Shown: in pieces, positions 33,234-46,600 of the stretch
How positions within the stretch are numbered: position 1 is the first letter of the stretch
Layout: the number at the start of each line of letters is the position of its first letter
Origin: Dermacentor variabilis
Lineage: Eukaryota > Arthropoda > Arachnida > Ixodida > Ixodidae
Direction of reading: 5' to 3'
Length of the DNA stretch: 64,000 nt
Assembly: GCF_050947875.1 (NCBI RefSeq)
Contig: NC_134568.1
Span: 264,893,815 to 264,957,814, forward strand
Notes under the pieces: model-generated
Seen by the model: only the letters and a program-made list of their open reading frames with translations
Told to the model about the DNA's origin: nothing
Databases searched by the model: none
Program-made: the position numbers and the translations under genes

Positions 33234-35911
33234 GGCTGCGTTGCGGAGAAAACACTCCTCTTTAGGCAGTATGTTGAAGCATTTTACTTGATTTTGTTTT
33301 TATCATTTGATAAGTGCCTTTACGCGTAGCGAAAGTGCTGTATTGTGTTGCAGTACAAAATACTATATATTTCACGGCGAATACACTAAATGCTCATGCG
33401 ACTAAATACACTAAATGCGACTCACCCCAAAGAGGGTGTTCGTAGGCATTAGTCGGGAGTCGATGTCCGCGCCGCCGTCGTCCTCCGTCTCGGTGAAGTC
33501 TACCAAAGCGATCTCATAAACGAGTGTTGCGTTCGGCGGGATGCGAGGGAGGCACCCCTGGGCTCCGAATCCATACCCGCCGAGATCTTGACGTGACATC
33601 CTTCGCCCCGTCGCATGCTCTGTACAGCGATGCGATGTGCAGCCTCAGTACTCCTAGTTCTTTCAGGCTGCGTTGCGGAGAAAACACTCCTCTTTAGGCA
33701 GTATGTTGAAGCATTTTACTTGATTTTGTTTTTATCATTTGATAAGTGCCTTTACGCGTAGCGAAAGTGCTGTATTGTGTTGCAGTACAAAATACTATAT
33801 ATTTCACGGCGAATACACTAAATGCTCATGCGACTAAATACACTAAATGCGACTCACCCCAAAGAGGGTGTTCGTAGGCATTAGTCGGGAGTCGATGTCC
33901 GCGCCGCCGTCGTCCTCCGTCTCGGTGAAGTCTACCAAAGCGATCTCATAAACGTGTGTTGCGTTCGGCGGGATGCGAGGGAGGCACCCCTGGGCTCCGA
34001 ATCCATACCCGCCGAGATCTTGACGTGACATCCTTCGCCCCGTCGCATGCTCTGTACAGCGATGCGATGTGCAGCCTCAGTACTCCTAGTACTTTCAGGC
34101 TGCGTTGCGGAGGAAACACTCCTCTTTAGGCAGTATGTTGAAGCATTTTACTTGGTTTTGTTTTTATCATTTGATAAGTGCCTTTACGCGTAGCGAAAGT
34201 GCTGTATTGTGTTGCAGTACAAAATACTATATATTTCACGGCGAATACACTAAATGCTCATGCGACTAAATACACTAAATGCGACTCACCCCAAAGAGGG
34301 TGTTCGTAGGCATTAGTCGGGAGTAGATGTCCGCGCCGCCGTCGTCCTCCGTCTCGGTGAAGTCTACCAAAGCGATCTCATAAACGAGTGTTGCGTTCGG
34401 CGGGATGCGAGGGAGGCACCCCTGGGCTCCGAATCCATACCCGCCGAGATCTTGACGTGACATCCTTCGAACCGTCGCATGCTCTGTACAGCTATGCGAT
34501 GTGCAGCCTCAGTACTCCTAGTTCTTTCAGGCTGCGTTGCGGAGAAAACACTCCTCTTTAGGCAGTATGTTGAAGCATTTTACTTGATTTTGTTTTTATC
34601 ATTTGATAAGTGCCTTTACGCGTAGCGAAAGTGCTGTATTGTGTTGCAGTACAAAATACTATATATTTCACGGCGAATACACTAAATTCTCATGCGACTA
34701 AATACACTAAATGCGACTCACCCCAAAGAGGGTGTTCGTAGGCATTAGTCGGGAGTCGATGTCCGCGCTGGCGTCGTCCTCCGTCTCGGTGAAGTCTACC
34801 AAAGCGATCTCATAAACGAGTGTTGCGTTCGGCGGGATGCGAGGGAGGCACCCCTGGGCTCCGAATCCATACCCGCCGAGATCTTGACGTGACATCCTTC
34901 GCCCCGTCGCATGCTCTGCACAGCGATGCGATGTGCAGCCTCAGTACTCCTAGTTCTTTCAGGCTGCGTTGCGAAGAAAACACTCCTCTTTAGGCAGTAT
35001 GTTGAAGCATTTTACTTGATTTTGTTTTTATCATTTGATAAGTGCCTTTACGCGTAGCGAAAGTGCTGTATTGTGTTGCAGTACAAAATACTATATATTT
35101 CACGGCGAATACACTAAATGCTCATGCGACTAAATACACTAAATGCGACTCACCCCAAAGAGGGTGTTCGTAGGCATTAGTCGGGAGTCGATGTCCGCGC
35201 CGCCGTCGTCCTCCGTCTCGGTGAAGTCTACCAAAGCGATCTCATAAACGAGTGTTGCGTTCGGCGGGATGCGAGGGAGGCACCCCTGGGCTCCGAATCC
35301 ATACCCGCCGAGATCTTGACGTGACATCCTTCGCCCCGTCGCATGCTCTGTACAGCGATGCGATGTGCAGCCTCAGTACTCCTAGTTCTTTCAGGCTGCG
35401 TTGCGGGGAAAACACTCCTCTTTAGGCAGTATGTTGAAGCATTTTACTTGATTTTTTTTTTATCATTTGATAAGTGCCTTTACGCGTAGCGAAAGTGCTG
35501 TATTGTGTTGCAGTACAAAATACTATATATTTCACGGCGAATACACTAAATGCTCATGCGACTAAATACACTAAATGCGACTCACCCCAAAGAGGGTGTT
35601 CGTAGGCATTAGTCGGGAGTCGATGTCCGCGCCGCCGTCGTCCTCCGTCTCGGTGAAGTCTACCAAAGCGATCTCATAAACGAGTGTTGCGTTCGGCGGG
35701 ATGCGAGGGAGGCACCCCTGGGCTCCGAATCCATACCCGCCGAGATCTTGACGTGACATCCTTCGCCCCGTCGCATGCTCTGTACAGCGATGCGATGTGC
35801 AGCCTCAGTACTCCTAGTTCTTTCAGGCTGCGTTGCGGAGAAAACACTCCTCTTTAGGCAGTATGTTGAAGCATTTTACTTGATTTTGTTTTTATCATTT
35901 GATAAGTGCCT

Positions 35912-36040
35912 ATTCCGGCGGCTAGCTTCCCACGCTATGCGTGCCGTCCTCGCACCTGTTAAAGCTTTTCCTAGACGCTAGAACTATACTATTCCTACGC
36001 AACCTTGAGCGATCTGAAAGCCCGTTTCCAAGCCTGGCCT
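35912..36040. repeat. 129-bp insert 3 in the array
   Basis: Same sequence and junctions as inserts 1 and 2. It lies 4,751 bp from insert 1 along the nested higher-order repeat. Confidence 0.9.
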
Positions 36041-37854
36041 GGCTGCGTTGCGGAGAAAACACTCCTCTTTAGGCAGTATGTTGAAGCATTTTACTTGATT
36101 TTGTTTTTATCATTTGATAAGTGCCTTTACGCGTAGCGAAAGTGCTGTATTGTGTTGCAGTACAAAATACTATTTATTTCACGGCGAATACACTAAATGC
36201 TCATGCGACTAAATACACTAAATGCGACTCACCCCAAAGAGGGTGTTCGTAGGCATTAGTCGGGAGTCGATGTCCGCGCCGCCGTCGTCCTCCGTCTCGG
36301 TGAAGTCTACCAAAGCGATCTCATAAACGAGTGTTGCGTTCGGCGGGATGCGAGGGAGGCACCCCTGGGCTCCGAATCCATACCCGCCGAGATCTTGACG
36401 TGACATCCTTCGAACCGTCGCATGCTCTGTACAGCTATGCGATGTGCAGCCTCAGTACTCCTAGTTCTTTCAGGCTGCGTTGCGGAGAAAACACTCCTCT
36501 TTAGGCAGTATGTTGAAGCATTTTACTTGATTTTGTTTTTATCATTTGATAAGTGCCTTTACGCGTAGCGAAAGTGCTGTATTGTGTTGCAGTACAAAAT
36601 ACTATATATTTCACGGCGAATACACTAAATTCTCATGCGACTAAATACACTAAATGCGACTCACCCCAAAGAGGGTGTTCGTAGGCATTAGTCGGGAGTC
36701 GATGTCCGCGCTGGCGTCGTCCTCCGTCTCGGTGAAGTCTACCAAAGCGATCTCATAAACGAGTGTTGCGTTCGGCGGGATGCGAGGGAGGCACCCCTGG
36801 GCTCCGAATCCATACCCGCCGAGATCTTGACGTGACATCCTTCGCCCCGTCGCATGCTCTGCACAGCGATGCGATGTGCAGCCTCAGTACTCCTAGTTCT
36901 TTCAGGCTGCGTTGCGAAGAAAACACTCCTCTTTAGGCAGTATGTTGAAGCATTTTACTTGATTTTGTTTTTATCATTTGATAAGTGCCTTTACGCGTAG
37001 CGAAAGTGCTGTATTGTGTTGCAGTACAAAATACTATATATTTCACGGCGAATACACTAAATGCTCATGCGACTAAATACACTAAATGCGACTCACCCCA
37101 AAGAGAATGTTCGTAGGCATTAGTCGGGAGTCGATGTCCGCGCCGCCGTCGTCCTCCGTCTCGGTGAAGTCTACCAAAGCGATCTCATAAACGAGTGTTG
37201 CGTTCGGCGGGATGCGAGGGAGGCACCCCTGGGCTCCGAATCCATACCCGCCGAGATCTTGACGTGACATCCTTCGCCCCGTCGCATGCTCTGTACAGCG
37301 ATGCGATGTGCAGCCTCAGTACTCCTAGTTCTTTCAGGCTGCGTTGCGGGGAAAACACTCCTCTTTAGGCAGTATGTTGAAGCATTTTACTTGATTTTTT
37401 TTTTATCATTTGATAAGTGCCTTTACGCGTAGCGAAAGTGCTGTATTGTGTTGCAGTACAAAATACTATATATTTCACGGCGAATACACTAAATGCTCAT
37501 GCGACTAAATACACTAAATGCGACTCACCCCAAAGAGGGTGTTCGTAGGCATTAGTCGGGAGTCGATGTCCGCGCCGCCGTCGTCCTCCGTCTCGGTGAA
37601 GTCTACCAAAGCGATCTCATAAACGAGTGTTGCGTTCGGCGGGATGCGAGGGAGGCACCCCTGGGCTCCGAATCCATACCCGCCGAGATCTTGACGTGAC
37701 ATCCTTCGCCCCGTCGCATGCTCTGTACAGCGATGCGATGTGCAGCCTCAGTACTCCTAGTTCTTTCAGGCTGCGTTGCGGAGAAAACACTCCTCTTTAG
37801 GCAGTATGTTGAAGCATTTTACTTGATTTTGTTTTTATCATTTGATAAGTGCCT

Positions 37855-37983
37855 ATTCCGGCGGCTAGCTTCCCACGCTATGCGTGCCGTCCTCGCACCT
37901 GTTAAAGCTTTTCCTAGACGCTAGAACTATACTATTCCTACGCAACCTTGAGCGATCTGAAAGCCCGTTTCCAAGCCTGGCCT
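37855..37983. repeat. 129-bp insert 4 in the array
   Basis: Same sequence and junctions as inserts 1-3, 4,750 bp from insert 2. Confidence 0.9.
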
Positions 37984-40900
37984 GGCTGCGTTGCGGAGAA
38001 AACACTCCTCTTTAGGCAGTATGTTGAAGCATTTTACTTGATTTTGTTTTTATCATTTGATAAGTGCCTTTACGCGTAGCGAAAGTGCTGTATTGTGTTG
38101 CAGTACAAAATACTATATATTTCACGGCGAATACACTAAATGCTCATGCGACTAAATACACTAAATGCGACTCACCCCAAAGAGGGTGTTCGTAGGCATT
38201 AGTCGGGAGTCGATGTCCGCGCCGCCGTCGTCCTCCGTCTCGGTGAAGTCTACCAAAGCGATCTCATAAACGAGTGTTGCGTTCGGCGGGATGCGAGGGA
38301 GGCACCCCTGGGCTCCGAATCCATACCCGCCGAGATCTTGACGTGACATCCTTCGCCCCGTCGCATGCTCTGTACAGCGATGCGATGTGCAGCCTCAGTA
38401 CTCCTAGTTCTTTCAGGCTGCGTTGCGGAGAAAACACTCCTCTTTAGGCAGTATGTTGAAGCATTTTACTTGATTTTGTTTTTATCATTTGATAAGTGCC
38501 TTTACGCGTAGCGAAAGTGCTGTATTGTGTTGCAGTACAAAATACTATATATTTCACGGCGAATACACTAAATGCTCATGCGACTAAATACACTAAATGC
38601 GACTCACCCCAAAGAGGGTGTTCGTAGGCATTAGTCGGGAGTCGATGTCCGCGCCGCCGTCGTCCTCCGTCTCGGTGAAGTCTACCAAAGCGATCTCATA
38701 AACGTGTGTTGCGTTCGGCGGGATGCGAGGGAGGCACCCCTGGGCTCCGAATCCATACCCGCCGAGATCTTGACGTGACATCCTTCGCCCCGTCGCATGC
38801 TCTGTACAGCGATGCGATGTGCAGCCTCAGTACTCCTAGTACTTTCAGGCTGCGTTGCGGAGGAAACACTCCTCTTTAGGCAGTATGTTGAAGCATTTTA
38901 CTTGGTTTTGTTTTTATCATTTGATAAGTGCCTTTACGCGTAGCGAAAGTGCTGTATTGTGTTGCAGTACAAAATACTATATATTTCACGGCGAATACAC
39001 TAAATGCTCATGCGACTAAATACACTAAATGCGACTCACCCCAAAGAGGGTGTTCGTAGGCATTAGTCGGGAGTCGATGTCCGCGCCGCCGTCGTCCTCC
39101 GTCTCGATGAAGTCTACCAAAGCGATCTCATAAACGAGTGTTGCGTTCGGCGGGATGCGAGGGAGGCACCCCTGGGCTCCGAATCCATACCCGCCGAGAT
39201 CTTGACGTGACATTATTTGCCCCGTCGCATGCTCTGTACAGCGATGCGATGTGCAGCCTCAGTACTCCTAGTTCTTTCAGGCTGCGTTGCGGAGAAAACA
39301 CTCCTCTTTAGGCAGTATGTTGAAGCATTTTACTTGATTTTGTTTTTATCATTTGATAAGTGCCTTTACGCGTAGCGAAAGTGCTGTATTGTGTTGCAGT
39401 ACAAAATACTATATATTTCACGGCGAATACACTAAATGCTCATGCGACTAAATACACTAAATGCGACTCACCCCAAAGAGGGTGTTCGTAGGCATTAGTC
39501 GGGAGTCGATGTCCGCGCCGCCGTCGTCCTCCGTCTCGGTGAAGTCTACCAAAGCGATCTCATAAACGAGTGTTGCGTTCGGCGGGATGCGAGGGAGGCA
39601 CCCCTGGGCTCCGAATCCATACCCGCCGAGATCTTGACGTGACATCCTTCGCCCCGTCGCATGCTCTGTACAGCGATGCGATGTGCAGCCTCAGTACTCC
39701 TAGTTCTTTCAGGCTGCGTTGCGGAGAAAACACTCCTCTTTAGGCAGTATGTTGAAGCATTTTACTTGATTTTGTTTTTATCATTTGATAAGTGCCTTTA
39801 CGCGTAGCGAAAGTGCTGTATTGTGTTGCAGTACAAAATACTATATATTTCACGGCGAATACACTGAATGCTCATGCGACTAAATACACTAAATGCGACT
39901 CACCCCAAAGAGGGTGTTCGTAGGCATTAGTCGGGAGTAGATGTCCGCGCCGCCGTCGTCCTCCGTCTCGGCGAAGTCTACCAAAGCGATCTCATAAACG
40001 AGTGTTGCGTTCGGCGGGATGCGAGGGAGGCACCCCTGGGCTCCGAATCCATACCCGCCCAGATCTTGACGTGACATCCTTCGCCCCGTCGCATGCTCTG
40101 CACAGCGATGCGATGTGCAGCCTCAGTACTCCTAGTTCTTTCAGGCTGCGTTGCGAAGAAAACACTCCTCTTTAGGCGGTATGTTGAAGCATTTTACTTG
40201 ATTTTGTTTTTATCATTTGATAAGTGCCTTTACGCGTAGCGACAGTGCTGTATTGTGTTGCAGTACAAAATACTATGTATTTCACGGCGAATACACTAAA
40301 TGCTCATGCGACTAAATACACTAAATGCGACTCACCCCAAAGAGGGTGTTCGTAGGCATTAGTCGGGAGTCGATGTCCGCGCCGCCGTCGTCCTCCGTCT
40401 CGGTGAAGTCTACCAAAGCGATCTCATAAACGAGTGTTGCGTTCGGCGGGATGCGAGGGAGGCACCCCTGGGCTCCGAATCCATACCCGCCGAGATCTTG
40501 ACGTGACATCCTTCGCCCCGTCGCATGCTCTGTACAGCGATGCGATGTGCAGCCTCAGTATTCCTAGTTCTTTCAGGCTGCGTTGTAGAGAAAACACTCC
40601 TCTTTAGGCAGTATGTTGAAGCATTTTACTTGATTTTGTTTTTATCATTTGATAAGTGCCTTTACGCGTAGCGAAAGTGCTGTATTGTGTTGCAGTACAA
40701 AATACTAGATATTTCACGGCGAATACAATAAATGCTCATGCGACTAAATACACTAAATGCGACTCACCCCAAAGAGGGTGTTCGTAGGCATTAGTCGGGA
40801 GTCGATGTCCGCGCCGCCGTCGTCCTCCGTCTCGGTGAAGCCTACCAAAGCGATCTCATAAACGAGTGTTGCGTTCGGCGGGATGCGAGGGAGGCACCCC

Positions 40901-41093
40901 TGGGCTCCGAATCCATACCCGCCGAGATCTTGACGTGACATCCTTCGCCCCGTCGCCTGCTCTGTACAGCGATGCGATGTGCAGCCTCAGTACTCCTAGT
41001 TCTTTCAGGCTGCGTTGCGGAGAAAACACTCCTCTTTAGGCTGTATGTTGAAGCATTTTACTTGATTTTGTTTTTATCATTTGATAAGTGCCT

Positions 41094-41223
41094 ATTCCGG
41101 CGGCTAGCTTCCCACGCTATGCGTGCCGTCCTCGCACCTGTTAAAGCTTTTCCTAGACGCAAGAACTATACTATTCCTACGCAACCTTGAGCGATCTGAA
41201 AGCGCGTTTTCCACGCCTGGCCT
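41094..41223. repeat. 130-bp insert 5 in the array (variant)
   Basis: A variant of the insert with gacgcaagaac for gacgctagaac and gcgcgttttccacgcc for gcccgtttccaagcc, one base longer. It is shared only with insert 6. Confidence 0.9.
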
Positions 41224-44200
41224 GGCTGCGTTGCGGAGAAAACACTCCTCTTTATGCAGTATGTTGAAGCATTTTACTTGATTTTGTTTTTATCATTTGA
41301 TAAGTGCCTTTACGCGTAGCGAAAGTGCTGTATTGTGTTGCAGTACAAAATACTAGATATTTCACGGCGAATACAATAAATGCTCATGCGACTAAATACA
41401 CTAAATGCGACTCACCCCAAAGAGGGTGTTCGTAGGCATTAGTCGGGAGTCGATGTCCGCGCCGCCGTCGTCCTCCGTCTCGGTGAAGTCTACCAAAGCG
41501 ATCTCATAAACGAGTGTTGCGTTCGGCGGGATGCGAGGGAGGCACCCCTGGGCTCCGAATCCATACCCACCGAGATCTTGACGTGACATCCTTCGCCCCG
41601 TCGCATGCTCTCTACAGCGATGCGATGTGCAGCCTCAGTACTCCTAGTTCTTTCAGGCTGCGTTGCGGAGAAAACACTCCTCTTTAGGCAGTATGTTGAA
41701 GCATTTTACTTGATTTTGTTTTTATCATTTGATAAGTGCCTTTACGCGTAGCGAAAGTGCTGTATTGTGTTGCAGTACAAAATACTATATATTTCACGGC
41801 GAATACACTAAATGCTCATGCGACTAAATACACTAAATGCGACTCACCCCAAAGAGGGTGTTCGTAGGCATTAGTCGGGAGTCGATGTCCGCGCCGCCGT
41901 CGTCCTCCGTCTCGGTGAAGTCTACCAAAGCGATCTCATAAAAGAGTGTTGCGTTCGGCGGGATGCGAGGGAGGCACCCCTGGGCTCCGAATCCATACCC
42001 GCCGAGATCTTGACGTGACATTATTTACCCCGTCGCATGCTCTGTACAGCGATGCGATGTGCAGCCTCAGTACTCCTAGTTCTTTCAGGCTGCGTTGCGG
42101 AGAAAACACTCCTCTTTAGGCAGTATGTTGAAGCATTTTACTTGATTTTGTTTTTATCATTTGATAAGTGCCTTTACGCGTAGCGAAAGTGCTGTATTGT
42201 GTTGCAGTACAAAATACTATATATTTCACGGCGAATACACTAAATGCTCATGCGACTAAATACACTAAATGCGACTCACCCCAAAGAGGGTGTTCGTAGG
42301 CATTAGTCGGGAGTCGATGTCCGCGCCGCCGTCGTCCTCCGTCTCGGTGAAGTCTACCAAAGCGATCTCATAAACGAGTGTTGCGTTCGGCGGGATGCGA
42401 GGGAGGCACCCCTGGGCTCCGAATCCATACCCGCCGAGATCTTGACGTGACATCCTTCGCCCCGTCGCATGCTCTGTACAGCGATGCGATGTGCAGCCTC
42501 AGTACTCCTAGTTCTTTCAGGCTGCGTTGCGGAGAAAACACTCCTCTTTAGGCAGTATGTTGAAGCATTTTACTTGATTTTGTTTTTATCATTTGATAAG
42601 TGCCTTTACGCGTAGCGAAAGTGCTGTATTGTGTTGCAGTACAAAATACTATATATTTCACGGCGAATACACTAAATGCTCATGCGACTAAATACACTAA
42701 ATGCGACTCACCTCAAAGAGGGTGTTCGTAGGCATTAGTCGGGAGTAGATGTCCGCGCCGCCGTCGTCCTCCGTCTCGGTGAAGTCTACCAAAGCGATCT
42801 CATAAACGAGTGTTGCGTTCGGCGGGATGCGAGGGAGGCACCCCTGGGCTCCGAATCCATACCCGCCCAGATCTTGACGTGACATGCTTCGCCCCGTCGC
42901 ATGCTCTGCACAGCGATGCGATGTGCAGCCTCAGTACTCCTAGTTCTTTCAGGCTGCGTTGCGAAGAAAACACTCCTCTTTAGGCAGTATGTTGAAGCAT
43001 TTTACTTGATTTTGTTTTTATCATTTGATAAGTGCCTTTACGCGTAGCGAAAGTGCTGTATTGTGTTGCAGTACAAAATACTATATATTTCACGGCGAAT
43101 ACACTAAATGCTCATGCGACTAAATACACTAAATGCGACTCACCCCAAAGAGGGTGTTCGTAGGCATTAGTCGGGAGTCGATGTCCGCGCCGCCGTCGTC
43201 CTCCGTCTCGGTGAAGTCTACCAAAGCGATCTCATAAACGAGTGTTGCGTTCGGCGGGATGCGAGGGAGGCACCCCTGGGCTCCGAATCCATACCCGCCG
43301 AGATCTTGACGTGACATCCTTCGCCCCGTCGCATGCTCTGTACAGCGATGCGATGTGCAGCCCCAGTACTCCTAGTTCTTTCAGGCTGCGTTGCGGAGAA
43401 AACACTCCTCTTTAGGCAGTATGTTGAAGCATTTTACTTGATTTTGTTTTTATCATTTGATAAGTGCCTTTACGCGTAGCGAAAGTGCTGTATTGTGTTG
43501 CAGTACAAAATACTATATATTTCACGGCGAATACACTAAATGCTCATGCGACTAAATACACTAAATGCGACTCACCCCAAAGAGGGTGTTCGTAGGCATT
43601 AGTCGGGAGTCGATGTCCGCGCCGCCGTCGTCCTCCGTCTCGGCGAAGTCTACCAAAGCGATCTCATAAACGAGTGTTGCGTTCGGCGGGATGCGAGGGA
43701 GGCACCCCTGGGCTCCGAATCCATACCCGCCGAGATCTTGACGTGACATCCTTCGCCCCGTAGCATGCTCTGCACAGCGATGCGATGTGCAGCCTCAGTA
43801 CTCCTAGTTCTTTCAGGCTGCGTTGCGAAGAAAACACTCCTCTTTAGGCGGTATGTTGAAGCATTTTACTTGATTTTGTTTTTATCATTTGATAAGTGCC
43901 TTTACGCGTAGCGACAGTGCTGTATTGTGTTGCAGTACAAAATACTATGTATTTCACGGCGAATACACTAAATGCTCATGCGACTAAATACACTAAATGC
44001 GACTCACCCCAAAGAGGGTGTTCGTAGGCATTAGTCGGGAGTCGATGTCCGCGCCGCCGTCGTCCTCCGTCTCGGTGAAGTCTACCAAAGCGATCTCATA
44101 AACGAGTGTTGCGTTCGGCGGGATGCGAGGGAGGCACCCCTGGGCTCCGAATCCATACCCGCCGAGATCTTGACGTGACATCCTTCGCCCCGTCGCATGC

Positions 44201-44765
44201 TCTGTACAGCGATGCGATGTGCAGCCTCAGTATTCCTAGTTCTTTCAGGCTGCGTTGTAGAGAAAACACTCCTCTTTAGGCAGTATGTTGAAGCATTTTA
44301 CTTGATTTTGTTTTTATCATTTGATAAGTGCCTTTACGCGTAGCGAAAGTGCTGTATTGTGTTGCAGTACAAAATACTAGATATTTCACGGCGAATACAA
44401 TAAATGCTCATGCGACTAAATACACTAAATGCGACTCACCCCAAAGAGGGTGTTCGTAGGCATTAGTCGGGAGTCGATGTCCGCGCCGCCGTCGTCCTCC
44501 GTCTCGTTGAAGCCTACCAAAGCGATCTCATAAACGAGTGTTGCGTTCGGCGGGATGCGAGGGAGGCACCCCTGGGCTCCGAATCCATACCCGCCGAGAT
44601 CTTGACGTGACATCCTTCGCCCCGTCGCCTGCTCTGTACAGCGATGCGATGTGCAGGCTCAGTACTCCTAGTTCTTTCAGGCTGCGTTGCGGAGAAAACA
44701 CTCCTCTTTAGGCTGTATGTTGAAGCATTTTACTTGATTTTGTTTTTATCATTTGATAAGTGCCT

Positions 44766-44895
44766 ATTCCGGCGGCTAGCTTCCCACGCTATGCGTGCCG
44801 TCCTCGCACCTGTTAAAGCTTTTCCTAGACGCAAGAACTATACTATTCCTACGCAACCTTGAGCGATCTGAAAGCGCGTTTTCCACGCCTGGCCT
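44766..44895. repeat. 130-bp insert 6 in the array (variant)
   Basis: Matches insert 5 at its diagnostic positions and lies 3,672 bp from it. Both were copied as part of the segment C higher-order repeat. Confidence 0.9.
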
Positions 44896-46358
44896 GGCTG
44901 CGTTGCGGAGAAAACACTCCTCTTTAGGCAGTATGTTGAAGCATTTTACTTGATTTTGTTTTTATCATTTGATAAGTGCCTTTACGCGTAGCGAAAGTGC
45001 TGTATTGTGTTGCAGTACAAAATACTAGATATTTCGCGGCGAATACAATAAATGCTCATGCGACTAAATACACTAAATGCGACTCACCCCAAAGAGGGTG
45101 TTCGTAGGCATTAGTCGGGAGTCGATGTCCGCGCCGCCGTCGTCCTCCGTCTCGGTGAAGTCTACCAAAGCGATCTCATAAACGAGTGTTGCGTTCGGCG
45201 GGATGCGAGGGAGGCACCCCTGGGCTCCGAATCCATACCCGCCGAGATCTTGACGTGACATCCTTCGCCCAGTCGCATGCTCTGTACAGCGATGCGATGT
45301 GCAGCCTCAGTACTCCTAGTTCTTTCAGGCTGCGTTGCGGAGAAAACACTCCTCTTTAGGCAGTATGTTGAAGCATTTTACTTGATTTTGTTTTTATCAT
45401 TTGATAAGTGCCTTTACGCGTAGCGAAAGTGCTGTATTGTGTTGCAGTACAAAATACTATATATTTCACGGCGAATACACTAAATGCTCATGCGACTAAA
45501 TACACTAAATGCGACTCACCCCAAAGAGGGTGTTCGTAGGCATTAGTCGGGAGTAGATGTCCGCGCCGCCGTCGTCCTCCGTCTCGGTGAAGTCTACCAA
45601 AGCGATCTCATAAACGAGTGTTGCGTTCGGCGGGATGCGAGGGAGGCACCCCTGGGCTCCGAATCCATACCCGCCGAGATCTTGACGTGACATCCTTCGC
45701 CTCGTCGCATGCTCTGTACAGCGATGCGATGTGCAGCCTCAGTACTCCTAGTTCTTTCAGGCTGCGTTGCGGAGAAAACACTCCTCTTTAGGCAATATGT
45801 TGAAGCATTTTACTTGATTTTGTTTTTATCATTTGATAAGTGCCTTTACGCGTAGCGAAAGTGCTGTATTGTGTTGCAGTACAAAATACTATATATTTCA
45901 CGGCGAATACACTAAATGCTCATGCGACTAAATACACTAAATGCGACTCACCCCAAAGAGGGTGTTCGTAGGCATTAGTCGGGAGTCGATGTCCGCGCCG
46001 CCGTCGTCCTCCGTCTCGGTGAAGTCTACCAAAGCGATCTCATAAACGAGTGTTGCGTTCGGCGGGATGCGAGGGAGGCTCCCCTGGGCTCCGAATCCAT
46101 ACCCGCCGAGATCTTGACGTGACATCCTTCGCCCCGTCGCATGCTCTGTACAGCGATGCGATGTGCAGCCTCAGTACTCCTAGTTCTTTCAGGCTGCGTT
46201 GCAGAGAAAACACTCCTCTTTAGGCAGTATGTTGAAGCATTTTACTTGATTTTGTTTTTATCATTTGATAAGTGCCTTTACGCGTAGCGAAAGTGCTGTA
46301 TTGTGTTGCAGTACAAAATACTATATATTTCACGGCGAATACACTAAATGCGACTCAC

Positions 46359-46600
46359 CCCAAAGAGGGTGTTCGTAGGCATTAGTCAGGAGTCGATGTA
46401 CGCGCCGCCGTCGTCCTCCGTCTCGGTGAAGTCTACCAAAGCGATCTCATAAACGAGTGTTGCGGTCGGCGGGATGCGAGGGAGGCACCCCTGGGCTCCG
46501 AATCCATACCCGCCGAGATCTTGACGAGACATCCTTCGCCCCGTCGCATGCTCTGTACAGCGATGCGATGTGCAGCCTCAGTACTCCTAGTACTTTCAGG
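46359..46600 (-). pseudogene. FKBP exon copy 56 with stop codon and 25-bp intron deletion
   Basis: The change gtcaggagtc turns the Arg of D-S-R-L into TGA (46388-46386). On its low-coordinate side one internal 25-bp sub-repeat (ctcatgcgactaaatacact...) is missing, so spacing to copy 55 is 407 bp. Confidence 0.85.

Larger units (their letters stand above)
29540..38350 (-). repeat. Array segment B: tetramer-plus-insert higher-order repeat (about 1,943 bp, nested in about 4,750 bp)
   Basis: Four-unit blocks start with a unit carrying cttcgaaccgtcg (ATG at 29713, 31655, 34463, 36406). The next unit reads A-S-A-D in place of G-G-A-D (30145, 32087, 34895, 36838), followed by two ordinary units and a 129-bp insert. 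The pairs 31655/36406, 33599/38349 and 34031/38781 (the last sharing the T-H-V-Y-E change) are 4,750-4,751 bp apart, showing duplication of a ten-unit block. Confidence 0.85.
39900..45480 (-). repeat. Array segment C: 3,672-bp higher-order repeat
   Basis: Units at 40077/43749 (F-A-E-T-E change, gcggtatg), 40509/44181 (tattcctag and gttgtagag), 40941/44613 (V-G-F change and gcctgctctg) and 41589/45261 correspond pairwise at exactly 3,672 bp. That is eight 432-bp units plus one 216-bp insertion. Confidence 0.85.

Noticed and set aside
30593..44862. Plus-strand frames beginning MLCTAMRCAASVLLVLSGC, resembling secreted peptides
   Set aside because: They are antisense to the exon and its intron, recur only because the repeat recurs, and are extended by chance where the 129-bp insert removes the usual stop.
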